Shown here: positions 43,733 to 53,869 of the stretch, in pieces
Layout: each line of letters starts with the position of its first letter
Position numbering within the stretch: the stretch's first letter is position 1
DNA from: Porphyra umbilicalis
Taxonomy: Eukaryota; Rhodophyta; Bangiophyceae; Bangiales; Bangiaceae
DNA length: 64,000 nt
NCBI GenBank assembly: GCA_002049455.2
Contig: KV919000.1
Coordinates: forward strand, 59,384-123,383
Reading direction: 5' to 3'
Notes under the pieces: model-generated
The model's database searches: none
Told to the model about the DNA's origin: nothing
The model's input: only the letters and a program-made list of their open reading frames with translations
Made by a program: the position numbers and the translations under genes

Positions 43733-46581
43733 TCAACGTCCCACATGAGACGGCGCGCTCGCTGGGCGAAGGCGGCGGCGACGGTGGCCATGCGCCGACG
43801 GGGCGGGGGGCGGGGTCACCCCCCCCCCCCGCCCCCCCCCCCCCCTGTCGGCCGCCATCGCCGCGGCCGCCGCCGCCGCCGCCGCCTGCGCGCGCACCAG
43901 GAACCCAACGGTTGCCGTGCGGAGGCCGCGTGAGCGCGACACCCCCCCCCCCCCAGAAAGGAGCAGGTCGGCCAACTCGGCCGGCCGCGCCTCGTCCGCC
44001 ACCACCACCCCGTCAATGTCGTGGGCGACGGCCGCCGCCGTGACGGCCGTCTGAAAAGCGGCCGCGCGCGCGGTCGGCCGGTTGCGAAAGACGTAGGCGG
44101 TGAGGCGGGCGGCGAGGGCGGCTTCATCGGCCGACTCGATGCCGACGGTCGGGTCCGTGCCGGGGGGGGGGGGGGGGGCGCCCCGCCCTCCCCGCCTTGC
44201 GCCACGGAAGTGGCGGGGGTGGGTGCGCACGAGGCCGCAGCCCCGCCCGTGGGCGCGGGGGCGTCGGCCGTGGGGGGAGGTGGTGAGGGGCGGTCCCTCC
44301 CGTGGGACTCGGATGGGCGTGGGGTGGCCGGCCGGGGGCCGGCCGCGCCTTCCACACCCGCCGCCACGACTCCGTCGTCGCTCCCCGCGCTCCCATCCCC
44401 CACTACGCTGTCGCCGCCGCCGCTGTCGCCGCCGCCGCCGCCGCCGCCGATGCAGCCGGCGGGCGGCCACTCGGCTTGGGCGTTCTCCACATAGGCGAGC
44501 GCCGCGCGGATGTCGGCCAGGGGCGCGCCCCCGAGGGCGGCGGCGGCGGCGCTCGGCGCCGCGAGGGCGGCCTCGTCGAACACCTCCCGCGCGGCGGCAA
44601 TGTTGGCGCCGTCTGCCAAAAACGTGTAGGCGGCGCCCGCCATGGCCACGGACCCAAGGATGGGCGTGGCGGCGGTGGCCGCTGCGTCGGCAATGGCGGC
44701 GAGCGATGCGCCGACGAGCGGGGCGAGGCTCACCCCAATCTTGACCGCCGCCGTTGCCACGGCGACGCGCTTTCGTTGCTGCTCCGCCGCTTCGAGCGCC
44801 GCCCGCAGGTCCCGCACGTTGTCCAACAGCCGCTGGGCGGCACCAAAGAGCGTGTCTTGGTCCGACTCGACGCGACCGAGGCGGCGTGCGAGCGCCGCCA
44901 AGTCCGCCTGCACCGCCACGTCGTAGCTAAGGAAGGATAGCAGGCGCATGGCGTCGGCCGTGTCGAGGAAGCGCGCGGCACGTGCGTCGCGCACGACCGC
45001 TGCGGCGATGGGGACTTCGGTGGGGTCCAGGCGCCGCACGACGGCAAAGTAGACGCTCATGTACAGGTGCTCGTGTAGCGTATGGTCGGTTAGCGGCGCC
45101 AAGTCGTTGACCTGGGCAGCGAGCTTGAGCAGCCCATGAGCGATCGTCAGGGTGTGGAGGTCCACAACTTGGCCGCCAGTGACCGCCTCCGTGACGGCAT
45201 CGACGGTGGCGGACTCGGGGTGGGCGATGAAGCGCGCCCGCGCACGCTCAAGGGAGCACCGGTGCGCCTCGGCCGGGTCGGGCAGGTCGGCCGGCCCCTC
45301 CAACGGTGGCCTCTGGGTGGGTAGGCGCGGGTTTGCGGCCGACTCTGACGGCGGCACCCCCGTCGAAGCCATCTCGTTGGACGAGGCGACCGATACCGCC
45401 ACGGAGGATCGCCACGGACGCCGAGTGCGCCGCGCTCGCCATCGACCAGCCATGGACGTTGACGCGCGGTCAGGCACCACGAGAATGTCCTCGGTAGGGG
45501 CGATCGAAGCCGCGGCCGAGGATGTCGCCCGTCGCCGCATCAAACAATGATACCAGCGGCTGCCCAGTGTTGCTGTGGACGAGCCATCTTCAACCGGGAG
45601 GCCGTTTGATGAGGCGTCCGACGCCGTGGCCGAGGAACGCCTATGATGGCGCGGCCGCCGCAGCCGCTGCCGGCTGCCGACTGTCCTGGTGGACGCCGCG
45701 CCCTCCACCGTCGCAGCGTCGTCAGCGCTCTCCGCGGGGCGATCCATTGCCACTATCTGGGAGTCGTTCGCTGAAGCGGAGGAAGAGATGTGTTGCGAAA
45801 GACACGGAGCACCGTTCATCGGCCGCCGTGGCTGCGGCTGGGAGCCTGGCGCCGAACTAAACGTGTCTGCAGGCACCCAGGCAACGTCGACGAGCTGGTC
45901 CCGCTGCAGCGGCCCCGTGATGCTCACGGTTGACAGCGACGAGCTGCCGGCTTCCGGTGTGGTGCTGCGCATCGCAGGGTCACTCGATGCGCCAGCCATC
46001 CCCGGCCCGACCGGCAGAGGGCAGCACCTACGCCGAATCTCCACCAGATCGTCGCCGAGCTCTTTAACCGCCGGGAGCCGCTGCTCCGACGTCAGCACCG
46101 CCGTGGTTGGTACATTCCGCAGGGACTTCCTCTTCTTCACCGCTCCGATCGAGGCCCCCCACGCAATCAGCAGGTCAACCGTTGTAGGAGCCGGGTCGTA
46201 GCTGCTCCTTGAGATCGGCTTGAGAGCGTAGCTGAGTGGCGTTCGACCCCATCGATCATATGCGTCGACATTTGCACCGGCTGCCAGCAACGTCTTGGTC
46301 ACATCGGCATGGCCCGCTTCAGCGGCCAAGTGCAAGGCAGAGATGAGGGACACGTCAGCAGAGGCGTTTGACAGCATACCAGCAGCTAGTAAGAGGCGCA
46401 CAATGTCGTCCTTCCCCGAGCGCGCGGCCACGAGTAGGGGGGTGCGACCCAGGCCGTCAGTCGCCGTAAGCACCACATCCGGATTGGCGTTGAGGGCAAG
46501 AATCACGAGCACATCATCTCCCGCCATGCAAGCATTGTACAGGCCGTCAATGTCCTCCGGGCGCGCCTCAAACGACTCCAT
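43733..46581 (-). CDS. Ankyrin-repeat protein with helical domain and C-terminal module
   Basis: The start ATG at 46581 gives MESFEARPEDIDGLYNACMA. About four ankyrin repeats follow (GLGRTPLLVAARSGKDDIVR, ISALHLAAEAGHADVTKTLL, DRWGRTPLSYAL) within residues 10-135. A Ser/Arg/Thr-rich disordered stretch comes next, then from about 45150 an all-helical region (HGLLKLAAQVNDL, VAVQADLAALARRLGRVESD, NVRDLRAALEAAEQQRKRVA). It ends in a small Ala/Gly-rich hydrophobic region (IGVSLAPLVGASLAAIADAA). After a Gly/Ser/Pro linker the frame changes at the G run about 44161-44178. The C-terminal module follows, from EAALAARLTAYVFRNRPTAR through FQTAVTAAAVAHDIDG to RTATVGFLVRAQA. C runs at 43817-43845 hide the last residues and the stop. 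Function unknown; the architecture suggests an adaptor or signalling protein. Confidence 0.75.
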
Positions 46582-47330
46582 CCGGCCCGGCCAGCACCGC
46601 GCCCGGCTGTCGTTGGCCACCAAAGGGAAGTGAGGCCTCACAGGCACTGGAACGTGGCACGAACTGGGGTTGTATCCAGCAGTTGCGACCGCTTCACGCG
46701 CAACGCTGCCTCAAGAATCTATACACAAAGACGAAGGGGAGGCAGAGTGGTGCTATCAAGTGGTGCGCACATCAAAACGAGCAGCGGCCGAGCCGCGGAC
46801 TGTCCGCGTTTCCAAGGAACCACTCGTTGCCAGGCGAATCCTCCCAGTCCGCCACAGTCCTCGTGCAGTGTCATGCAACTGGTCACCAGTACTCACGGTG
46901 AGTACAGCTACATGACACTGCACGAGGACTGTAGTGTCACCTCGTTGGGCACGCATACGGTTCGTGGCGGCCATGACGTGCCCTGCCGAGGCTCGTCAGT
47001 CCAGTCTAGAGGCCACGCCGACATTGTTGCCTGCAGGCGATCGTAATCCCGCCGTAATTGGTTATCGACAAAGGGAGAAATTAATTACTCTTTCGAGGTG
47101 GGAAAGGAGTTATTGAGTCGCTGGACAACGAAGCTTTTTCCCAGACAGGAGACATGCGCACAGGATATGTGGTGGTTTGAGCCAGAGCGCGAATGTCTCG
47201 CCTCTGAGGCGCCCTTGTGGGGGTTCTTGCGGGCAGCCACAGAAATATGGGCCATTATTGGGGAGTCCCACGCCGCTGTCCCACAAGACAATTTTCGGCA
47301 ATAACGGCATGGTGCTACCCTCTGTATCAT
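46582..47330. other. No supported gene; contains a foldback
   Basis: Upstream region of the minus-strand ankyrin gene up to the retrotransposon end. Apart from the hairpin at 46854-46932, only short shadow frames are present. Confidence 0.35.
46854..46932. repeat. Foldback: 22-bp perfect inverted repeat with a nested hairpin
   Basis: 46854-46875 (acagtcctcgtgcagtgtca plus tg) pairs exactly with 46911-46932. The 35-bp loop contains its own palindrome, gtactcac-g-gtgagtac. It is a compact double hairpin, of MITE-remnant type. Confidence 0.85.
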
Positions 47331-47360
47331 AACCGGGTAGGAGAGGGGGGTGTGGTGCCA
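47331..47360. repeat. Repeat B, 3'-terminal copy
   Basis: Exact 30-bp copy of the internal B repeat; its outer edge is the inferred 3' end of the element. Unlike textbook elements, about 170 bp of unique DNA separates it from the inner A copy. Confidence 0.85.
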
Positions 47361-47532
47361 ATGAACGCATAGCCGTTTAAACGGTCATGGGAGAGAACTA
47401 ACACTACCTAACTAAATCGAGCAATCGTCATTGCGTGACACGATAGAACACACACAAGGAATCCACGAGGCGTTACACCGCCCGTTCGGAAGCGCGACAC
47501 CGCCCGAGGCGGGGGCGCGGGGTGGCTTGGGG

Positions 47533-47843
47533 AAAGCGGCAAGGAGGAGGACGTTACCGGCCTCGGGGCGCCGGTGCAGGGGGCGTGGCGGCCCGACCGC
47601 TCTTGTCGGCGCCCCAGACGGGGGGGGGGGCCGCCGCCGCCGCCGACCGGTACCGCCTGTTGCCACGGCGCCCGCCAATGCGCCCACGGCGGCTCCCGCC
47701 ACTGCCGCCTGCCGCTGCTCGGCCGCCGTGGCGAGCCAAAACGGTCGGTTCGGGCCGTCGGTGCTTACAGCGTCCGCGCGGCCGGGCCGCCACAGACTTG
47801 ACCAGTTAACAGCCTTGTCCAGGGAGGGGGGAAAGTGGGCGTA
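47533..47843. repeat. Repeat A, internal 3' copy (split direct repeat)
   Basis: Begins aaagcggcaaggaggaggac and ends ggggggaaagtgggcgta. It is near-identical to 52118-52429, including an 11-base G run. It contains the last residues and stop of the recombinase ORF. Confidence 0.93.
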
Positions 47844-48885
47844 ACCGGGTAGGAGAGGGGGGTGTGGTGCCATCTTGTCGGAGATGAGGCCGCGCCCGCG
47901 GCACGTAGCGGCCAAACCAGCTCCAGGCTGCCCCAGACGCCGCCCAAGTGGCGTCAATATAGTACCGATATGCGGTCTGCACGGCCGACAGTCCCATGAG
48001 CTGCTGAACGAGCGCATCACGGAGGCCGATGGCGTGCGCCTCGGACGCCGCACCAGCGCGTATCGAGTGCCCCGTCCACTTGGTGCCAAGAGGCGCCCGA
48101 ACGGGGGATAGCGCCATCAGGTCGCGCATCCAGCGGGTCACCACCCGCGCCGCCAGCGGGCGGACCGTGCCGGCCGGAGCGAAGAGGCGCTCGTTGCGCG
48201 GCCGCCCAGCAGTCATGTGCGCCCGCCAGTGCGCGCGGATAATTCGCAGCACGCGGTCCGCCGGCCAACCGCCCGCCGCGACCGGGACGGTGTAGGCGAT
48301 GCGGTCGCCGTCCTTGAGCACCGCCATCTTGTAGTCCGGCACTTGGACCTCCAACCCATTGCGGGAAGGGAATACGTCGGCGGCGCGCATGTGCGACGCC
48401 GCCCCCGGGCGGTTAAAGAGTAGGTACGCCAAAGCCGTACCCGCAATCTTGTGCCGCAAGGATGAGTCGGCCACGGGCCACAGGTCGAGGAATGCGTTCA
48501 CCGCAGCCGCTGGCAACGGGGCGCGCCTTTCCGGGCGCGCGCCGACCGCGGCCGTGTGACAGCGGCGGTAGCCGCGCTTGGCCTGCCGGACGAGGTAGTC
48601 ATCCGTCGGGCTTTCGTAGCCCGCCAACAGGTGCACTGTCTTTATGGGCGCGAGGCGGTTGCCCAAAGACCGCGCCGCCACGGTTCCCAACTCTCGGACC
48701 AGGCCGAGGTAGCGTACGACCGTCGCAGGTTCCGCGGGGAGCGCGCGCAATCGTGCCCGCGAGCAAAACTGCTCGAACAGCTCCCAGCTGGAAATGTACT
48801 TGCGCGCCGTGCTCTCTTGGCAGGCGGCCTCGAGCAGTCGGGCACCCGCGGCCGCGCCCATGCCCGCACCCAGGCGGTGCCGCAT
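47806..48885 (-). CDS. Tyrosine recombinase of the DIRS-type element
   Basis: A 359-residue protein opens at ATG 48885, which overlaps the RT stop (TGATG). The N-terminal SAM-like domain reads LEAACQESTARKYISSWELF and VVRYLGLVRELGTVAARSLG. The catalytic domain includes HKIAGTALAYLLFNRPG (probable first Arg), a lysine-containing beta hairpin (VPDYKMAVLKDGDRIAYTVP), GHSIRAGAASEAHAIG (H-x-x-R box) and VQTAYRYYIDATW (nucleophilic Tyr). These are the R...HxxR...Y residues of tyrosine recombinases, which replace integrase in DIRS elements and insert a circular DNA copy. The last 25 or so codons run through repeat B into repeat A, so the stop lies in the terminal repeat. No inactivating change is seen. 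Confidence 0.9.
   Translation of the reverse strand: MRHRLGAGMGAAAGARLLEAACQESTARKYISSWELFEQFCSRARLRALPAEPATVVRYLGLVRELGTVAARSLGNRLAPIKTVHLLAGYESPTDDYLVRQAKRGYRRCHTAAVGARPERRAPLPAAAVNAFLDLWPVADSSLRHKIAGTALAYLLFNRPGAASHMRAADVFPSRNGLEVQVPDYKMAVLKDGDRIAYTVPVAAGGWPADRVLRIIRAHWRAHMTAGRPRNERLFAPAGTVRPLAARVVTRWMRDLMALSPVRAPLGTKWTGHSIRAGAASEAHAIGLRDALVQQLMGLSAVQTAYRYYIDATWAASGAAWSWFGRYVPRARPHLRQDGTTPPSPTRLRPLSPLPGQGC
47843..47872. repeat. Repeat B, internal copy
   Basis: aaccgggtaggagagggggg then tgtggtgcca, 30 bp, touching repeat A. On the coding strand it encodes DGTTPPSPTR near the end of the recombinase. Confidence 0.88.
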
Positions 48886-50984
48886 CACGCGGTCGCACAG
48901 ATGCTGCCACCTGGCGAGCGGTGGGGCGCGGCAGGTTTTCCGTCGAACCGGAATGCCGCCACTGCCCAGGTCGGGGCCGGCGCCGGCCGGTCGTGGGTGG
49001 CGTGGGTGAAAACCCCCTCCTCCGTCGACAACACCTCGTACGTGTCGCACGCCTCCACTGCGCGGTGCCACCAGGCCTGCGACCTCCACACCGGAGCAAT
49101 CAGCGTCGCCGCCGCGCCTTGTCGCAAAATTTTGTCCAGCACTGACGCAATTAACTGGAATGGGGGATTGCACCAGCAATTTTCCCCACGCCAACTCTGT
49201 TGCATCGCGTTGACGCCCGCCGTGCCCGGGTCCGCCGTCGCCGAGTAGAATCGGCCGCACTTGTGGTTTAGGCTGGCCGCGAACAGGTCGACCGAGTGGG
49301 GCCCGTACATCGTCTCCAGCCGCCGGAACGCCCGGTCTGACAGAGACCAGTCTGTGGAGTCGCGCGCTCGCGACAGCTTGTCGGCAACGTGGTTGACGGC
49401 TGACGGCAGGTGGGAGGCCCGCACGTGGACGCCGAAACGAGCGCACACGCGCTGCAGGCGTCGCAGCTCGTCCATCATCGCGTCGGACTTGGAGGTGCCG
49501 TTGTTGATGACATGCACGCTTACGAGGGAGTCCATCATGAGCCGCACGACCGTCCCCTCCGGCCGCAGGTGCTCCACAAAGGAAAGGATTGCAAGCCGCA
49601 CGGCTGCCATTTCGTGGATGTTGATGTGGAGGCACCGGCGAGCAGGGGAATGGAACCCCCGCGCGGGCACGACGCCGTTCCACGCGGCACCCCATCCGGT
49701 CATGCTCGCGTCCGTGTAGAGTACAGCGTCTTCCTCTGGCGGCCACAATGCCCGCCCCAGCAGCGCATGCTTGGACAGGTCGGCCCACCACTTGAGATCC
49801 GAAAGGGCTTGGTGCCCCAGGCGCAGGTCTCGCTGCCTCTGGCGGCTGCCGGCCTCGCGTAGGAGCGGCCGCATCGCCGCAAACAGCGACTGGCAGCGAA
49901 ATCGAGCCTGCGGGACGGAGAGAGTGGTTGAGATGGCCGTCCCGCAGAACGACCGCAAGGTCCCCAGGCGCACCCACCGCCGGTGCTTGCTCGCGTAGCG
50001 CAGCAGCGCCGCCGCCATCGTCTCGACCTTCATCACCCGCTTGGGCTGCAGCCGAAACACCCCGAGACGCGTGTCGACGACGTGCCCCAGCAGCGGCAGG
50101 GATGTCGTGCCCTCCCGCTCCCCTTTGTCGCTGTGCACCTTGAGCCCCAGCGCCGCAAACAAGCTCGTCGCTGTTTTCCAGCCTCGGCGCGCATCGGCCT
50201 TGGTCGCTGGCCACCCCTTCTTTCGCACGGGCGGGCGGCCCCCAAAGTCGTCTACGTACGCAGTGAACACGAATCCCAGCTCCCGTAGCCGCGACACGAC
50301 CGGGCGGCACACCTTCGTCCAGGTGTAAGGCGCCACCGCCAGTCCGAAGGGCATGGAGACGGGCGCGAAAAACCGCCCGCAGAGGGTGAACACCAGGTAC
50401 GTCCGGTCCGCCTCCCGCAGGCGTAGGTGGTGGTACGCGTCCGCCACGTCCCACGAAATCAGGTTGTCGCCCGTCTGTAATCCTGGTGCGAGCTCCCACA
50501 GCGTTTCGTACTTGAATCGCCTTTTTGTCATGAATTGATTGGGATGACGGTAGTCCACGACCAATCTCGGCTTCCCCGCGCTGTGGGTCACAAATGCCCC
50601 GACCACACAATCTGCCTCGGCCGCCACCTTGGGCGTCAGCTCTTCGAGGTAGCCAGCGGCCAGCCACCGTGACAGCTCCGCGTGGGCCCACAACTCGTCC
50701 GACGGGGACAGGCTGTAGCCCTTGCTGCGGTAACGGGGCGGCCGGCGCGTCCAGGGAATCTGTACCCCGTCCAGGAGAGTGCGGATGACCCACCGCGAGG
50801 CTCCCAGTGCTCGCCACTCCTTGATGGCCCGCCGGGTCGCCACAAAGGGGCGATTGGACGGTTCGCGGGGTGGCTTCTGTCCGCCGATGGGGCTGGTGTG
50901 CCCCCCACCGGTCGGGGCGTCTTGGTGCGTGGCACCCGGGGTCGAGGCCAGATCCCCCGGGGCCGGCCGAAAAGCCTTAGGCCC

Positions 50985-51027
<43 letters not shown>

Positions 51028-51905
51028 CGCACCACCGGTTCTCCCGCCACCCTTCCTGTCCCCTGCTGGGGCCTTGGGCCCGCTGGGCTCTTTACCCCGG
51101 TTGGAGGGCCCCGGGGTGGGCCTCTTGGGACCCCGCCGACGGTGCCGGGACGCGCGTTCCTCGGCCGCGGCCTTGGTGTTGATCTTGATCTCGTCGCGCG
51201 CGACGACCGACAGCCAGCGCCGCCCGTTGGGCCCGCGGAGCGTGTTGCGGGGCACGGCGTCGGTGCTGCGGTAGAGCTCCGCGCCCACGGGATCACGCTG
51301 CCTGTACTCGAGGTAGTCGTACTGCGCTGTGGCCAAGTGGAACAGCTGACGGGCGGCGATAGCCGCGCCGGCGAGCCGGTCGGCGAGGCCGGCGGCGCTG
51401 AAGGAGTCACGCTGGTGAAAGAGGTCGACGGCCGCGTTGGAAAGCTCTTGAGACCAGGCCGCCATCTGGTAGGCGAAGGCGGCCTCGTGATACTCGCTCG
51501 ACCCCTCCTTGAATCGGGCGAGGAAGCGCGCGTCCGACGGCTCAAACGGGACGGGGATGCCGTCCGGCCGCCGCACCCCGTAAGGGATCTCGTACGCTCG
51601 TATGACATCGCCGGCGTCGGGCAGGGCGGGGTCGTCGAATCCGTCCGGGTGGGCGGCAGCGTCGCGCGGGCGGTCCCGTCGCTCACCCTGTCGCGCCCCG
51701 CCGAGCGCCGGGCCTCCACCGAGCCCGCCAAGCAGGGAGTCAGCGTCGCTGCCGCTGCCGATCGTCTGCCCCTCGGCGTCCGAATGTCCGCCGTCGTTGG
51801 TCCTTTCTTTACGGCCCGACGAGGCACCGCCGTTACCGGCGGGCTCTCGTCCCGCAACTTGGGTGGAAGCCGCCGCGGGCGGCGGCTCCGTCGTGGCGCC
51901 TGCAT
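48885..51905 (-). CDS. Reverse transcriptase - RNase H - methyltransferase-like polyprotein of the DIRS-type element
   Basis: Domains lie in the usual DIRS order. Reverse transcriptase from about 50870: RLVVDYRHPNQF, ISWDVADAYHHLRL (first catalytic Asp), VSMPFGLAVAPYTWTK, and FTAYVDDFGG (YVDD box). RNase H: VLYTDASMTGWGAAW (Asp), INIHEMAAVRLAILSF (Glu), VVRLMMDSLVSVHVINNG (Asp), and NHVADKLSR (Asp). A C-terminal segment reads VDLFAASLNHKCGRFYS, then GENCWCNPPFQLIASVL and ATLIAPVWRSQAWWHRAV, matching the N6-adenine methyltransferase-like domain carried by many DIRS elements, with NPPF at the catalytic motif. The frame is open from 51905, but residues before about 345 are the out-of-frame shadow of gag, so expression probably relies on a frameshift or internal start. 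It ends in TGATG, overlapping the recombinase start. Confidence 0.9.
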
Positions 51906-52035
51906 CGGCCGGGGTCCCGGTCCGCACGAGAGACAGGATCTGCGCCAGCTGCGCCTCGACCCGCCCCTGAAAGTCGGCCAGCTCCGCCCGCGTCGCGGCC
52001 CCAGTAGGGGTCGCCGCCACCTCGTCCTCCCCCAT
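50977..52035 (-). CDS. Gag-like protein of the DIRS-type element
   Basis: The 352-residue ORF opens at ATG 52035 (MGEDEVAATPTGAATRAELA), 83 bp inside repeat A. Residues 15-35 form a short coiled coil (ADFQGRVEAQLAQILSLV). A Gly/Asp-rich linker follows, then a helical core from about residue 140 (PFEPSDARFLARFKEGSSEY, YQMAAWSQELSNAAVDLF, LAGAAIAARQLFHLATAQYD). The C-terminus is basic and Gly rich and ends in a poly-Gly run coded by a CCG repeat. No zinc knuckle is present. By position this is the nucleocapsid-like protein, but sequence alone does not prove it. It overlaps the RT frame, which is open in another register from 51905. The junction at the poly-Gly tract (about 50980-51010) is a natural place for a frameshift. 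Confidence 0.7.
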
Positions 52036-52117
52036 GCCCACGCCTAGCAGGCGCGCAGCCAGCGTCAAGCCAAGGCACGCCCGAGGGGGCAGCCTGGAGG
52101 TCCTCCCCGCCGCAGCA

Positions 52118-52429
52118 AAAAGCGGCAAGGAGGAGGACGTTACCGGCCTCGGGGCGCCGGTGCAGGGGGCGTGGCGGCCCGACCGCTCTTGTCGGCGCCC
52201 CAGACGGGGGGGGGGGCCGCCGCCGCCGCCGACCGGTACCGCCTGTTGCCACGGCGCCCGCCAATGCGCCCACGGCGGCTCCCGCCACTGCCGCCTGCCG
52301 CTGCTCGGCCGCCGTGGCGAGCCAAAACGGTCGGTTCGGGCCGTCGGTGCTTACAGCGTCCGCGCGGCCGGGCCGCCACAGACTTGACCAGTTAACAGCC
52401 TTGTCCAGGGAGGGGGGAAAGTGGGCGTA
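52118..52429. repeat. Repeat A, 5'-terminal copy (split direct repeat)
   Basis: Same sequence as the inner copy; its outer edge (gtgggcgta at 52421-52429) marks the 5' end of the element. It is followed by unrelated sequence (tcgtacggaggtc) leading to the glycosyltransferase gene. Confidence 0.93.
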
Positions 52430-52651
52430 TCGTACGGAGGTCCGCGCGGGTGCGGCGCTCGTGCGCCTCCCAACGAGCGGACGCACGGCCCCACGCGGCA
52501 CCTGGAACGCACCCGCGCCTCGCCGCGCCGCGCCCCGCCGCGCCCCGCCACCGCGTGCCGCCGCCGCCCCTTCCTCGACATGTCGCTTGGCCGCTGACGT
52601 CGGCCGGCAGGTATCCTCTTGGTCGACCCCCGTGGCGGCGGCGGCGGCGGC

Positions 52652-52708
52652 ATGGCGACCCCCCCGGCGGCGGCGGCGCCGACGCGCCGCGCGCCCCCGC
52701 GCGGCGCG

Positions 52709-52746
<38 letters not shown>

Positions 52747-52996
52747 GGCAGCGGCAGCGGCAGCGGCGGCACCCGCGTTGGTGGCCACGGTCGCGGGAGC
52801 CCCCCCCCCCCCCCCCCCCGTGGGCGGCCGCCCCCGCCCTGGGCGGCGGCCGCCTCCGCGGCCGCCCGTCGGCCCCCCCCCCCGTGGGCGCCCGCCGCGG
52901 CGCCGGCCCCCCTCCTCGCGGGGCATCCCCCCCCGGCGGCCCGCCGGTGCGCCCGCCCCCGCCCCCCGCCGCCCGCGCGTACGTGCCGGGGTGGCT

Positions 52997-53036
<40 letters not shown>

Positions 53037-53256
53037 AGCGCCCGCGGCGGCGGCAGCGGCCGCCCCCCCGCCGCCCTCCCGTGGCGCGCCCGCCACGGGC
53101 GCGCCGACCGCCGCGCCGGCGCCGGCGCCGGCGGGCGGCGGCCGTGGACCGCCCGCCCCCCCGCCCGCCGCCGGCGCCCCGCCGCCGGCGCCGTCGGGGC
53201 GGCGGTGGCGGCGGCGGCGCTGCTCGCCGCCGCCGCCCTCCTCGGCGCCGGCCGCC

Positions 53257-53293
<37 letters not shown>

Positions 53294-53828
53294 GCACCAC
53301 TGGTGGGCGCGCCACCGGCGGGGGGCGCCCCCCGCCCCCGCGTCGACGGCGGTGGAGGTGTGGACGACCGCGTCGGGGGTGGCCGTCTGCCGCGCGGGGC
53401 CCGCCTGCGTGGATGCGAGCGGCCGCTTGGCGCTGCCGGCGTGGGTGGGGGCGGACGCGCGCGTCCGCGCGCTCCTCGCGGGCACCTGCGGCTTGCCACC
53501 CGCCGACGTGGTGTTCGGGGGGGACGGGGACCCGCTTGGGGGGGGGGGGGGCGGGCACGGGGGGGGCCCCCCCGCCAACCGCCCGGGGGGGGGGGGGGTC
53601 ATTGCGCCCCTCGACTGGGTCGGCGCCGGCGTGCCGCCGGCGCGGCTCGCGGCGCTCGCGGCGACCGCCCTCGCGCCCGTCTTTGGCGCGACGGCCGCGG
53701 CGCGGGCGGCCGCGCTCCGCGACTGCCACGTGCCCCGCGGCGGGGGTGCGGCGGCCGTCCGTGCCGCCGACGGCGGTTCGCCGCGGGGCGGTTCCCGCCC
53801 CCCCCCGCCCTGGCCCGGCACCCCCCCT

Positions 53829-53869
<41 letters not shown>

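Larger units (their letters stand above)
47331..52429 (-). mobile_element. DIRS/PAT-like tyrosine-recombinase retrotransposon, apparently complete
   Basis: Three overlapping ORFs on the minus strand (gag-like, RT-RNaseH-methyltransferase, tyrosine recombinase) are flanked by split direct repeats. Repeat A (about 311 bp) lies at 52118-52429, the 5' end, and again at 47533-47843 inside the 3' part. Repeat B (30 bp) lies at 47843-47872, directly abutting the inner A copy, and again at 47331-47360, the 3' end. The order A-ORFs-B-A-x-B is the PAT/Ngaro style of DIRS element rather than long terminal repeats. No integrase or protease is encoded and no target duplication is visible, as expected for recombinase-mediated insertion. 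The A copies are nearly identical and all ORFs are open, so the insertion is recent and possibly active. Confidence 0.88.

Noticed and set aside
43050-44043. Several open frames across the 20-bp repeat
   Set aside because: A 20-bp unit without stops keeps all frames open; the peptides are purely periodic with no flanking domain.
47331-52429. LTR retrotransposon interpretation of the 311-bp repeats
   Set aside because: No protease or integrase; a tyrosine recombinase is present, one repeat copy is internal, and a second 30-bp repeat pair gives the split-repeat arrangement of DIRS/PAT elements.
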